Assembly (NCBI RefSeq): GCF_051020975.1
Contig: NW_027478158.1
Coordinates: forward strand, 17,050,001 to 17,114,000
Direction: 5' to 3'
Length of the DNA: 64,000 nt
Source of the DNA: Osmia lignaria lignaria
Lineage: Eukaryota; Arthropoda; Insecta; Hymenoptera; Megachilidae
In this document: piece after piece, positions 41,453 to 55,629 of the stretch
Layout of the letters: every line of letters starts with the position of its first letter
How positions within the stretch are numbered: the stretch's first letter is position 1
Notes under the pieces: generated by a model
The model's database searches: none
What the model saw: the letters and a program-made list of their open reading frames with translations, nothing else
What the model was told of the DNA's origin: nothing
Program-made: the position numbers and the translations under genes

Positions 41453-44028
41453 TTGCAGATTTATCTCAAGGGAAGGGGCCTGACGGACATATTTCGAGAT
41501 TGTTCTTCTTCTTGTTGTTCTTCTTCTGCACAGCTAAGCTGGAAGTGGCATTTGCAGCTCGCAATAGTGCAGAGTTATCTCAAAGAAAGGGGCCACGGTG
41601 TTTCTGTATCTCTATTATGTTGGTGCGGCTTCGGAACTTTTAAATATCTTGATATATCTCGAGAACTACGCATCTGATCAAAAAATATCATAGAACATAA
41701 ATTGTAGGAAACCTAATTCTCTACAAAAAAGGTCTCTTAACATTTTGCCATCGCTCGCTTCGTTTCCGAGATATTTGCAGATATATCTCAAGGGAAGGGG
41801 CCTGACGGACATATTTCGAGATATTTCTTCTTCTTGTTGTTCTTCTTCTGCACAGCTAAGCTGGAAGTGGCATTTGCAGCTCGCAATAGTGCAGAGTTAT
41901 CTCAAAGAAAGGGGCCACGGTGTTTCTGTATCTCTATTATGTTGGTGCGGCTTCGGAACTTTTAAATATCTTGATATATCTCGAGAACTGCGCATCTGAT
42001 CAAAAAATATCATAGAACATAAAAAGTAGGAAACTTAATTCTCTACAAAAAAGGTCTCTTAACATTTTGCCATAGCTCGCTTCGTTTCCGAGATATTTGC
42101 AGATGTATCTCAAGGGAAGGGGCCTGACGGACATATTTCGAGATATTTCTTCTTCTTGTTGTTCATCTTCTGCACAGCTAAGCTGGAAGTGGCATTTGCA
42201 GCTCGCAATAGTGCAGAGTTATCTCAAAGAAAGGGGCCACGGTGTTTCTGTATCTCTATTATGTTGGTGCGGCTTCGGAACTTTTAAATATCTTGATATA
42301 TCTCGAGAACTACGCATCTGATCAAAAAATATCATAGAACATAAAAAGTAGGAAACTTAATTCTCTACAAAAAAGGTCTCTTAACATTTTGCCATAGCTC
42401 GCTTCGTTTCCGAGATATTTGCAGGTTTATCTCAAGGGAAGGGGCCTAACGGACATATTTCGAGATATTTCTTCTTCTTGTTGTTCTTCTTCTGCACAGC
42501 TAAGCTGGAAGTCGCATTTGCGGCTCGCACTAGTGCAGAGTTATCTCAAAGAAAGGGGCCACGGTGTTTCTGTATCTCTATTATGTTGGTGCGGCTTCGG
42601 AACTTTTAAATATCTTGATATATCTCGAGAACTACGCATTTGATCAAAAAATATCATAGAACATAAAAAGTAGGAAACTTAATTCTCTACAAAAAAGGTC
42701 TCTTAACATTTTGCCATAGCTCGCTTCGTTTCCGAGATATTTGCAGGTTTATCTCAAGGGAAGGGGCCTAACGGACATATTTCGAGATATTTCTTCTTCT
42801 TGTTGTTCTTCTTCTGCACAGCTAAGCTGGAAGTGGCATTTGCGGCTCGCACTAGTGCAGAGTTATCTCAAAGAAAGGGGCCACGGTGTTTCTGTATCTC
42901 TATTATGTTGGTGCGGCTTCGGAACTTTTAAATATCTCGATATATCTCGAAAACTACGCTTCTGATCAAAAAATATCATAGAACATAAATTGTAGGAAAC
43001 ATAATTCTCTACAAAAAAGGTCTCTTAGCATTTTGCCATAGCTCGCTTCGTTTCCGAGATATTTGCAGATTTATCTGAAGGGAAAGGGCCTGACGGACAT
43101 ATTTCGAGATATTTCTTCTTCTTGTTGTTCTTCTTCTGCACAGCTAAACTGGAAGTGGCATTTACAGCTCGCAATAGTGCAGAGTTATCTCAAAGAAAGG
43201 GGCCACGGTGTTTCTGTATCTCTATTATGTTGGTGCGGCTTCGGAACTTTTAAATATCTTGATATATCTGGAGAACTACGCATCTGATCCAAAAATATCA
43301 TAGAACATAAAAAGTGGGAAACTTAATTCTCTACAAAAAAGGTCTCTTAACATTTTGCCATAGCTCGCTTCGTTTCCGAGATATTTGCAGATTTATCTCA
43401 AGGGAAGGGGCCTGACGGACATATTTCGAGATATTTCTTCTTCTTGTTGTTCTTCTTCTGCACAGCTAAGCTGGAAGTGGCATTTGCGGCTCGCACTAGT
43501 GCAGAGTTATCTCAAAGAAGGGGGCCACGGTGTTTCTGTATCTCTATTATGTTGGTGCGGCTTCGGAACTTTTAAATATCTTGATATATCTCGAGAACTA
43601 CGCATCTGATCAAAAAATATCATAGAACATAAAAAGTAGGAAACTTATTTCTCTACAGAAAAGGTCTCTTAACATTTTGCCATAGCTCTCTTCGTTTCCG
43701 AGATATTTGCAGATTTATCTCAAGGGAAGGGGCCTGACGGACATATTTCGAGATATTTCTTATTCTTGTTGTTCTTCTTCTGCACAGCTAAGCTCGAAGT
43801 GGCATTTGCAGCTCGCAATAGTGCAGAGTTATCTCAAAGAAAGGGGCCACGGTGTTTCTGTATCTCTATTATGTTGGTGCGGCTTCGGAACTTTTAAATA
43901 TCTTGATATATCTCGAGAACTACGCATCTGATCAAAAAATATCATAGAACATAAAAAGTAGGAAACTTAATTCTCTACAAAAACGGTCTCTTAACATTTT
44001 GCCATAGCTCGCTTCGTTTCCGAGATAT

Positions 44029-44994
44029 TTGCAGATTTATCTCAAGGGAAGGGGCCTGACGGACATATTTCGAGATATTTCTTCTTCTTGTTGTTCTTCT
44101 TCTGCACAGCTAAGCTGGAACTGGCATTTGCGGCTCGCACTAGTGCACAGTTATCTCAAAGAAAGGGGCCACGGTGTTTCTGTATCTCTATTATGTTGGT
44201 GCGGCTTCGGAACTTTTAAATATCTCGATATATCTCGAAAACTACGCTTCTGATCAAAAAATATCATAGAACATAAATTGTAGGAAACATAATTCTCTAC
44301 AAATAAGGTCTCTTAACATTTTGCCATAGCTCGCTTCGTTTCCGAGATATTTGCAGATTTATCTCAAGGGAAGGGGCCTGACGGACATATTTCGAGATAT
44401 TTCTTCATCTTGTTGTTCTTCTACTGCACAGCTAAGCTGGAAGTGGCATTTGCGGCTCGCACTAGTACACAGTTATCTCAAAGAAAGGGGCCACGGTGTT
44501 TCTGTATCTCTATTATGTTGGTGCGGCTTCGGAACTTTTAAATATCTCGATATATCTCGAAAACTACCCTTCTGATCAAAAAATATCATAGAACATAAAT
44601 TGTAGGAAACATAATTCTCTACAAAAAACGTCTCTTAACATTTTGCCATAGCTCGCTTCGTTTCCGAGATATTTGCAGATTTATCTCAAGGGAAGGGGCC
44701 TGACGGACATATTTCGAGATATTTCTTCTTCTTGTTGTTCTTCTTCTGCACAGCTAAGCTGGAAGTGGCATTTGCGGCTCGCACTAGTACACAGTTATCT
44801 CAAAGAAAGGGGCCACGGTGTTTCTGTATCTCTATTATGTTGGTGCGGCTTCGGAACTTTTAAATATCTCGATATATCTCGAAAACTACCCTTCTGATCA
44901 AAAAATATCATAGAACATAAATTGTAGGAGACATAATTCTCTACAAAAAACGTCTCTTAACATTTTGCCATAGCTCGCTTCGTTTCCGAGATAT
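44029..44994. repeat. Local amplification of one satellite variant
   Basis: Three consecutive units share the rare change of AGTGCAGAGTTATC to a form reading TGCACAGTTATC or TACACAGTTATC. The second and third also share AACTACCCTTCTGATC and AAAAAACGTCTC. They are nearly identical, indicating monomer-by-monomer amplification rather than a multi-unit block. Confidence 0.75.
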
Positions 44995-47900
44995 TTGCAG
45001 ATTTATCTCAAGGGAAGGGTCCTGATGGACATATTTCGAGATATTTCTTCTTCTTGTTGTTCTTCTTCTGCACAGCTAAACTGGAAGTGGCATTTCCAGC
45101 TCGCAATCGTGCAGAGTTATCTCAAAGAAAGGGGCCACGGTGTTTCTGTATCTCTATTATGTTGGTGCGGCTTCGGAACTTTTAAATATCTTGATATATC
45201 TCGAGAACTACGCCTCTGATCGAAAAATATCATAGAACATAAAAAGTAGGAAACTTAATTCTCTACAAAAAAGGTCTCTTAACATTTTGCCATAGCTCGC
45301 TCCGTTTCCGAGATATTTGCAGATTTATCTCAAGGGAAGGGGCCTGACGGACATATTTCGAGATATTTCTTCTTCTTGTTGTTCTTCTTCTGCACAGCTA
45401 AGCTGGAAGTGGCATTTGCAGCTCGCAATAGTGCAGAGTTATCTCAAAGAGAGGGGCCACGGTGTTTCTGTATCTCTATTATGTTGGTGCGGCTTCGGAA
45501 CTTTTAAATATCTTGATATATCTCGAGAACTACGCATCTGATCAAAAAATATCATACTACATGAAAAGTAGGAAACTTAATTCTCTACAAGAGAGGTCTC
45601 TAAACATTTTGCCATAGCTCGCTTCGTTTCCGAGATATTTGCAGATTTATCTCAAGGGAAGGGGCCTGACGGACATATTTCGAGATATTTCTTCTTCTTG
45701 TTGTTCTTCTTCTGCACAGCTAAGCTGGAAGTGGCATTTGCGGCTCGCACTAGTGCAGAGTTATCTCAAAGAAAGGGGCCACGGTGTTTCTGTATCTCTA
45801 TTATGTTGGTGCGGCTTCGGAACTTTTAAATATCTCGATATATCTCGAAAACTACGCTTCTGATCAAAAAATATCATAGAACATAAATTGTACGAAACAT
45901 AATTCTCTACAAAAAAGGTCTCTTAACATTTTGCCATAGCTCGCTTCGTTTCCGAGATATTTGCAGATATATCTCAAGGGAAGGGGCCTGACGGACATAT
46001 TTCGAGATATTTCTTCTTCTTGTTGTTCTTCTTCTGCACAGCTAAACTGGAAGTGGCATTTACAGCTCGCAATAGTGCAGAGTTATCTCAAAGAAAGGGG
46101 CCACGGTGTTTCTGTATCTCTATTATGTTGGTGCGGCTTCGGAACTTTTAAATATCTTGATATATCTCGAGAACTACGCATCTGATCAAAAAATATCATA
46201 GAACATAAAAAGTAGGAAACTTAACTCTCTACAAAAAAGGTCTCTTAACATTTTGCCATAGCTCGCTTCGTTTCCGAGATATTTGCAGATTTATCTCAAG
46301 GGACAGGGCCTAACGGACATATTTCGAGATATTTCTTCTTCTTGTTGTTCTTCTTCTGCACAGCTAAACTGGAAGTGGCATTTCCAGCTCGCAATAGTGC
46401 AGAGTTATCTCAAAGAGAGGGGCCACGGTGTTTCTGTATCTCTATTATGTTGGTGCGGCTTCGGAACTTTTAAATATCTTGATATATCTCGAGAACTACG
46501 CATCTGATCAAAGAATATCATAGAACATGAAAAGTAGGAAACTTAATTCTCTACAAAAAAGGTCTCTTAACATTTTGCCATAGCTCTCTTCGTTTCCGAG
46601 ATATTTGCAGATTTATCTCAAGGGAAGGGGCCTAACGGACATATTTCGAGATATTTCCTCTTCTTGTTGTTCTTCTTCTGCACAGCTAAACTGGAAGTGG
46701 CATTTCAGCTCGCAATAGTGCAGAGTTATCTCAAAGAGAGGGGCCACGGTGTTTCTGTATCTCTATTATGTTGGTGCGGCTTCGCAACTTTTAAATATCT
46801 TGATATATCTCGAGAACTACGCATCTGATCAAAAAATATCATAGAAGATAAAAAGTAGGAAACTTAATTCTCTACAAAAAAGGTCTCTTAACATTTTGCC
46901 ATAGGTCGCTTCGTTTCCGAGATATTTGCAGATTTATCTCAAGGGAAGGGGCCTGACGGACATATTTCGAGATATTTCTTCTTCTTGTTGTTCTTCTTCT
47001 GCACAGCTAAGCTGGAAGTGGCATTTGCGGCTCGCACTAGTGCAGAGTTATCTCAAAGAAAGGGGCCACGGTGTTTCTGTATCTCTATTATGTTGGTGCG
47101 GCTTCGGAACTTTTAAATATCTCGATATATCTCGAAAACTACGCTTCTGATCAAAAAATATCATAGAACATAAATTGTAGGAAACATAATTCTCTACAAA
47201 AAAGGTCTCTTAACATTTTGCCATAGGTCACTTCGTTTCCGAGATATTTGCAGATATATCTCAAGGGAAGGGGCCTGACGGACATATTTCGAGATATTTC
47301 TTCTTCTTGTTGTTCTTCTTCTGCACAGCTAAGCTGGAAGTGGCATTTACAGCTCGCAATAGTGCAGAGTTATATCAAAGAAAGGGGCCACGGTGTTTCT
47401 GTATCTCTATTATGTTGGTGCGGCTTCGGAACTTTTAAATATCTTGATATATCTCGAGAACTACGCATCTGATCAAAAAATATCATAGAACATGAAAAGT
47501 AGGAAACTTAATTCTCTACAAAAAAGGTCTCTTAACATTTTGCCATAGCTCGCTTCGTTTCCGAGATATTTGCAGATATATCTCAAGGGAAGGGGCCTGA
47601 CGGACATATTTCGAGATATTTCTTCTTCTTGTTGTTCTTCTTCTGCACAGCTAAGCTGGAAGTGGCATTTGCGGCTCGCACTAGTGCAGAGTTATCTCAA
47701 AGAAAGGGGCCACGGTGTTTCTGTATCCCTATTATGTTGGTGCGGCTTCGGAACTTTTAAATATCTCGATATATCTCGAAAACTACGCTTCTGATCAAAA
47801 AATATCATAGAACCTAAATTGTAGGAAACATAATTCTCTACAAAAAAGGTCTCTTAACATTTTGCCATAGCTCGCTTCGTTTCCGAGATATTTGCAGATA

Positions 47901-48535
47901 TATCTCAAGGGAAGGGGCCTGACGGACATATTTCGAGATATTTCTTCTTCTTGTTGTTCTTATTCTGCACAGCTAAGCTGGAAGTGGCATTTACAGCTCG
48001 CAATAGTGCAGAGTTATCTCAAAGAAAGGGGCCACGGTGTTTCTGTGTCTCTATTATGTTGGTGCGGCTTCGGAACTTTTAAATATCTTGATATATCTCG
48101 AGAACTACGCATCTGATCAAAAAATATCATAGAACATAAAAAGTAGGAAACTTAATTCTCTACAAAAAAGGTCTCTTAACATTTTGCCATAGCTCTCTTC
48201 GTTTCCGAGATATTTGCAGATTTATCTCAAGGGAAGGGGCCTGACGGACATATTTCGAGATATTTCTTCTTCTTGTTGTTCTTCTTCTGCAAAGCTAAGC
48301 TGGAAGTGGCATTTACAGCTCGCAATAGTGCAGAGTCATATCAAAGAAAGGGGCCACGGTGTTTCTGTATCTCTATTATGTTGGTGCGGCTTCGGAACTT
48401 TTAAATATCTTGATATATCTCGAGAACTACGCATCTGATCAAAAAATATCATAGAACATGAAAAGTAGGAAACTTAATTCTCTACAAAAAAGGTCTCTTA
48501 ACATTTTGCCATAGCTCTCTTCGTTTCCGAGATAT

Positions 48536-48871
48536 TTGCAGATTTATCTCAAGGGAAGGGGCCTGACGGACATATTTCGAGATATTTCTTCTTCTTGTTG
48601 TTCTTCTTCTGCACAGCTAAGCTGGAAGTGGCATTTGCAGCTCGCAATAGTGCAGAGTTATCTCAAAGAAAGGGGCCACGGTGTTTCTGTATCTCTATTA
48701 TGTTGGTGCGGCTTCGGAACTTTTAAATATATATATCTCTTATATATATATATCTCGAGAACTACGCCTCTGATCGAAAAATATCATAGAACATAAAAAG
48801 TAGGAAACTTAATTCTCTACAAAAAAGTGTCTCTTAACATTTTTCCATAGCTCGCTTCGTTTCCGAGATAT
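48536..48871. repeat. 336-bp monomer with TA-rich expansion
   Basis: This is the only lengthened unit of the array. Between AACTTTTAAATAT and ATATCTCGAGAAC (about 48725-48753) the usual CTTGAT segment is replaced by a longer TA-rich stretch including TATATATATATATC, adding 14 bp. It looks like slippage in an existing TATATA context. The unit also carries the GCCTCTGATCG tail variant found near 45212, 51988 and 56170. Confidence 0.9.
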
Positions 48872-51800
48872 TTGCAGATGTATCTCAAGGGAAGGGGCCT
48901 GACGGACATATTTCGAGATATTTCTTCTTCTTGTTGTTCTTCTTCTGCACAGCTAAGCTGGAAGTGGCATTTGCAGCGCGCAATAGTGCAGAGTTATCTC
49001 AAAGAAAGGGGCCACGGTGTTTCTGTATCTCTATTATGTTGGTGCGGCTTCGGAACTTTTAAATATCTTGATATATCTCGAGAACTACGCATCTGATCAA
49101 AAAATATCATAGAACATAAAAAGCGGGAAACTTAATTCTCTACAAAAAAGGTCTCTTAACATTTTGCCATAGCTCGCTTCGTTTCCGAGATATTTGCAGA
49201 TTTATCTCAAGGGAAGGGGCCTAACGGACATATTTCGAGATATTTCTTCTTCTTGTTGTTCTTCTTCTGCACAGCTAAACTGGAAGTGGCATTTCCAGCT
49301 CGCAATAGTGCAGAGTTATCTCAAAGAGAGGGGCCACGGTGTTTCTGTATCTCTATTATGTTGGTGCGGCTTCGGAACTTTTAAATATCTCGATATATCT
49401 CGAAAACTACGCTTCTGATCAAAAAATATCATAGAACATAAATTGTAGGAAACATAATTCTCTACAAAAAAGATCTCTTAACATTTTGCCATAGCTCGCT
49501 TCGTTTCCGAGATATTTGCAGATATATCTCAAGGGAAGGGGCCTGACGGACATATTTCGAGATATTTCTTCTTCTTGTTGTTCTTCTTCTGCACAGCTAA
49601 ACTGGAAGTGGCATTTACAGCTCGCAATAGTGCAGAGTTATCGCAAAGAAAGGGGCCACGGTGTTTCTGTATCTCTATGATGTTGGTGCGGCTTCGGAAC
49701 TTTTAAATATCTTGATATTTCTCGAGAACTACGCATCTGATCAAAAAATATCATACTACATAAAAAGTAGGAAACTTAATTCTCTACAAGAGAGGTCTCT
49801 AAACATTTTGCCATAGCTCGCTTCGTTTCCGAGATATTTGCAGATTTATCTCAAGGGAAGGGGCCTGTCGGACATATTTCGAGATATTTCTTCTTCTTGT
49901 TGTTCTTCTTCTGCACAGCTAAGCTGGAAGTGGCATTTGCGGCTCGCACTAGTGCAGAGTTATCTCAAAGAAAGGGGCCACGGTGTTTCTGTATCTCTAT
50001 TATGTTGGTGCGGCTTCGGAACTTTTAAATATCTCGATATATCTCGAAAACTACGCTTCTGATCAAAAAATATCATAGAACATAAATTGTAGGAAACATA
50101 ATTCTCTACAAAAATGGTCTCTTGACATTTTGCCATAGCTCGCTTCGTTTCCGAGATATTTGCAGATATATCTCAAGGGAAGGGGCCTGACGGACATATT
50201 TCGAGATATTTCTTCTTCTTGTTGTTCTTCTTCTGCACAGCTAAACTGGAAGTGGCATTTACAGCTCGCAATAGTGCAGAGTTATCGCAAAGAAAGGGGC
50301 CACGGTGTTTCTGTATCTCTATGATGTTGGTGCGGCTTCGGAACTTTTAAATATCTTGATATATCTCGAGAACTACGCATCTGATCAAAAAATATCATAC
50401 TACATAAAAAGTAGGAAACTTAATTCTCTACAAGAGAGGTCTCTAAACATTTTACCATAGCTCGCTTCGTTTCCGAGATATTTGCAGATTTATCTCAAGG
50501 GAAGGGGCTTGACGGACATATTTCGAGATATTTCTTCTTCTTGTTGTTCTTCTTCTGCACAGCTAAGCTGGAAGTGGCATTTGCAGCTCGCAATAGTGCA
50601 GAGTTATCTCAAAGAGAGGGGCCACGGTGTTTCTGTATCTCTATTATGTTGGTGCGGCTTCGGAACTCTTACATATCTTGATATATCCCGAGAACTACGC
50701 ATCTGATCAAAAAATATCATAGAAGATAAAAAGTAGGAAACTTAATTCTCTACAAAAAAGGTCTCTTAACATTTCGCCATAGCTCGCTTCGTTTCCGAGA
50801 TATTTGCAGATTTATCTCAAGGGAAGGGGCCTGACGGACATATTTCGAGATATCTCTTCTTCTTGTTGTTCTTCTTCTGCACAGCTAAGCTGGAAGTGGC
50901 ATTTGCGGCTCGCACTAGTGCAGAGTTATCTCAAAGAAAGGGGCCACGGTGTTTCTGTATCTCTATTATGTTGGTGCGGCTTCGAAACTTTTAAATATCT
51001 CGATATATCTCGAAAGCTACGCTTCTGATCAAAAAATATCATAGAACATAAATTGTAGGAAACATAATTCTCTACAAAAAAGGTCTCTTAACATTTTGCC
51101 ATAGGTCACTTCGTTTCCGAGATATTTGCAGATATATCTCAAGGGAAGGGGCCTGACGGACATATTTCGAGATATTTCTTCTTCTTGTTGTTCTTCTTCT
51201 GCACAGCTAAACTGGAAGTGGCATTTCCAGCTCGCAATAGTGCAGAGTTATCTCAAAGAGAGGGGCCACGGTGTTTCTGTATCTCTATTATGTTGGTGCG
51301 GCTTCGGAACTTTTAAATATCTTGATATATCTCGAGAACGACGCATCTGATCAAAAAATATCATAGAAGATAAAAAGTAGGAAACTTAATTCTCTACAAA
51401 AAAGGTCTCTTAACATTCTGCCATAGCTCGCTTCGTTTCCGAGATATTTGCAGATTTATCTCAAGGGAAGGGGCCTGACGGACATATTTCGAGATATCTC
51501 TTCTTCTTGTTGTTCTTCTTCTGCACAGCTAAGCTGGAAGTGGCATTTGCGGCTCGCACTAGTGCAGAGTTATCTCAAAGAAAGGGGCCACGGTGTTTCT
51601 GTATCTCTATTATGTTGGTGCGGCTTCGGAACTTTTAAATATCTCGATATATCTCGAATACTCCGCTTCTGATCAAAAAATATCATAGAACATAAATTGT
51701 AGGAAACATAATTCTCTACAAAAAAGGTCTCTTAACATTTTGCCATAGGTCACTTCGTTTCCGAGATACTTGCAGATATATCTCAAGGGAAGGGGCCTGA

Positions 51801-53700
51801 CGGACATATTTCGAGATATTTCTTCTTCTTGTTGTTCTTCTTCTGCACAGCTAAGCTGGAAGTGGCATTTGCAGCTCGCAATAGTGCAGAGTTATCTCAA
51901 AGAAAGGGGCCACGGTGTTTCTGTATCTCTATTATGTTGGTGCTGCTTCGGAACTTTTAAATATCTTTATATATCTCGAGAACTACGCCTCTGATCGAAA
52001 AATATCATAGAACATAAAAAGTAGGAAACTTAATTCTCTACGAAAAAGGTCTCTTAACATTTTGCCATAGCTCGCTTCGTTTCCGAGATATTCGCAGATT
52101 TATCTCAAGGGAAGGGGCCTGACGGACATATTTCGAGATATTTCTTCTTCTTGTTGTTCTTCTTCTGCACAGCTAAGCTGGAAGTGGCATTTGCAGCTCG
52201 CAATAGTGCAGAGTTATCTCAAACTGAGGGGCCACGGTGTTTCTGTATCTCTATTATGTTGGTGCGGCTTCGGAACTTTTAAATATCTTGATATATCTCG
52301 AGAACTACGCATCTGATCAAAAAATATCATACTACATAAAAAGTAGGGAACTTAATTCTCTACAAGAGAGGTCTCTAAACATTTTGCCATAGCTCGCTTC
52401 GTTTCCGAGATATTTGCAGATCTATCTCAAGGGAAGGGGCCTGACGGACATATTTCGAGATATTTCTTCTTCTTGTTGTTCTTCTTCTGCACAGCTAAGC
52501 TGGAAGTGGCATTTGCGGCTCGCACTAGTGCAGAGTTATCTCAAAGAAAGGGGCCACGGTGTTTCTGTATCCCTATTATGTTGGTGCGGCTTCGGAACTT
52601 TTAAATATCTCGATATATCTCGAAAACCACGCTTCTGATCAAAAAATATCATAGAACCTAAATTGTAGGAAACATAATTCTCTACAAAAAACGTCTCTTA
52701 ACATTTTGCCATAGCTCGCTTCGTTTCCGAGATATTTGCAGATTCAGCTCAAAGGAACTGGCCTGACGGACATATTTCGAGATATTTCTTCTTCTTGTTG
52801 TTCTTCTTCTGCACAGCTAAGCTGGAAGTGGCATTTACAGCTCGCAATAGTGCAGCGTTATCTCAAAGAAAGGGGCAACGGTGTTTCTGTATCTCTATTA
52901 TGTTGGTGCGGCTTCGGAACTCTTAAATATCTTGATATATCTCGAGAACTACGCATCTGATCAAAAAATATCATAGAACGTAAAAAGTAGGAAACTTAAT
53001 TCTCTACAAAAAAGCTCTCTTAACATTTTGCCATAGCTCGCTTCGTTTCCGAGATATTTGCAGATTTATCTCAAGGGAAGGGGCCTGACGGACATATTTC
53101 GAGATATTTCTTCTTCTTGTTGTTCTTCTTCTGCACAGCTAAGCTGGAAGTGGCATTTGCGGCTCGCACTAGTGCAGAGTTATCTCAAAGAAAGGGGCCA
53201 CGGTGTTTCTGTATCTCTATTATGTTGGTGCGGCTTCGGAACTTTTAAATATCTCGATGTATCTCGAAAACTACACTTCTGATCAAAAAATATCATAGAA
53301 CATAAATTGTAGGAAACATAATTCTCTACAAAAAAGGTCTCTTAACGTTTTGCCATAACTCGCTTCGTTTCCGAGATATTTGCAGATTTATCTCAAGGGA
53401 AGGGGCCTAACGGACATATTTCGAGATATTTCTTCTTCTTGTTGTTCTTCTTCTGCACAGCTAAGCTGGAAGTGGCATTTCAGCTCGCAATAGTGCAGAG
53501 TTATCTCAAAGAGAGGGGCCACGGTGTTTCTGTATCTCTATTATGTTGGTGCGGCTTCGGAACTTTTAAATATCTTGATATATCTCGAGAACTACGCATC
53601 TGATCAAAAAATATCATAGAACATAAAAAGTAGGAAACTTAATTCTCTACAAAAAAGGTCTCTCAACATTTTGCCATTGCTCGCTTCGTTTCCGAGATAT

Positions 53701-55629
53701 TTGCAGATTTATCTCAAGGGAAGGGGCCTAACGGACATATTTCGAGATATTTCTTCTTCTTGTTGTTCTTCTTCTGCACAGCTAAACTGGAAGTGGCATT
53801 TCAGCTCGCAATAGTGCAGAGTTATCTCAAAGAGAGGGGCCACGGTGTTTCTGTATCTCTATTATGTTGGTGCGGTTTCGGAACTTTTAAATATCTTGAT
53901 ATATCTCGAGAACTACGCATCTGATCAAAAAATATCATAGAAGATAAAAAGTAGGAAACTTAATTCTCTACAAAAAAGGTCTCTTAACATTTTGCCATAG
54001 CTCGCTTCGTTTCCGCGATATTTGCAGATTTATCTCAAGGGAAGGGGCCTGACGGACATATTTCGAGATATCTCTTCTTCTTGTTGTTCTTCTTCTGCAC
54101 AGCTAAGCTGGAAGTGGCATTTGCGGCTCGCACTAGTGCAGAGTTATCTCAAAGAAAGGGGCCACGGTGTTTCTGTATCTCTATTATGTTGGTGCGGCTT
54201 CGGAACTTTTAAATATCTCGATATATCTCGAAAACTACGCTTCTGATCAAAAAATATCATAGCACATAAAAAGTAGGAAACTTAATTCTCTACAAAAAAG
54301 GTCTCTTAACATTTTGCCATAGCTCGCTTCGTTTCCGAGATATTTGCATATTTATCTCAAGGGAAGGGGCCTGACGGACATATTTCGAGATATTTCTTCT
54401 TCTTGTTGTTCTTCTTCTGCACAGCTAAACTGGAAGTGCCATTTCAGCTCGCAATAGTGCAGAGTTATCTCAAAGAGAGGGGCCACGGTGTTTCTGTATC
54501 TCTATTATGTTGGTGCGGTTTCGGAACTTTTAAATATCTTGATATATCTCGAGAACTACGCATCTGATCAAAAAATATCATAGAAGATAAAAAGTAGGAA
54601 ACTTAATTCTCTACAAAAAAGGTCTCTTAACATTTTGCCATAGCTCGCTTCGTTTCCGCGATATTTGCAGATTTATCTCAAGGGAAGGGGCCTGACGGAC
54701 ATATTTCGAGATATCTCTTCTTCTTGTTGTTCTTCTTCTGCACAGCTAAGCTGGAAGTGGCATTTGCGGCTCGCACTAGTGCAGAGTTATCTCAAAGAAA
54801 GGGGCCACGGTGTTTCTGTATCTCTATTATGTTGGTGCGGCTTCGGAACTTTTAAATATCTCGATATATCTCGAAAACTACGCTTCTGATCAAAAAATAT
54901 CATAGCACATAAAAAGTAGGAAACTTAATTCTCTACAAAAAAGGTCTCTTAACATTTTGCCATAGCTCGCTTCGTTTCCGAGATATTTGCATATTTATCT
55001 CAAGGGAAGGGGCCTGACGGACATATTTCGAGATATTTCTTCTTCTTGTTGTTCTTCTTCTGCACAGCTAAACTGGAAGTGCCATTTCAGCTCGCAATAG
55101 TGCAGAGTTATCTCAAAGAGAGGGGCCACGGTGTTTCTGTATCTCTATTATGTTGGTGCGGTTTCGGAACTTTTAAATATCTTGATATATCTCGAGAACT
55201 ACGCATCTGATCAAAAAATATCATAGAAGATAAAAAGTAGGAAACTTAATTCTCTACAAAAAAGGTCTCTTAACATTTTGCCATAGCTCGCTTCGTTTCC
55301 GCGATATTTGCAGATTTATCTCAAGGGAAGGGGCCTGACGGACATATTTCGAGATATCTCTTCTTCTTGTTGTTCTTCTTCTGCACAGCTAAGCTGGAAG
55401 TGGCATTTGCGGCTCGCACTAGTGCAGAGTTATCTCAAAGAAAGGGGCCACGGTGTTTCTGTATCTCTATTATGTTGGTGCGGCTTCGGAACTTTTAAAT
55501 ATCTCGATATATCTCGAAAACTACGCTTCTGATCAAAAAATATCATAGCACATAAAAAGTAGGAAACTTAATTCTCTACAAAAAAGGTCTCTTAACATTT
55601 TGCCATAGCTCGCTTCGTTTCCGAGATAT
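53701..55629. repeat. Dimeric higher-order repeat with 643-bp period
   Basis: Two unit types alternate. Type A (54022, 54665, 55308) has TTCCGCGATATTTGC, GATATCTCTTC and the tail ATAGCACATAAAAAG. Type B (54344, 54987, with a close relative at 53701) has GCGGTTTCGG, ATTTCAGCTCGC with one base missing and the tail AGAAGATAAAAAG. The two full B copies also share GCATATTTATCTC and GAAGTGCCATTTC. The period is 643 rather than 644 because every B unit lacks one base. The three A copies are almost identical to one another, making this the most recently amplified part of the array and the part nearest the retroelement. Confidence 0.92.
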
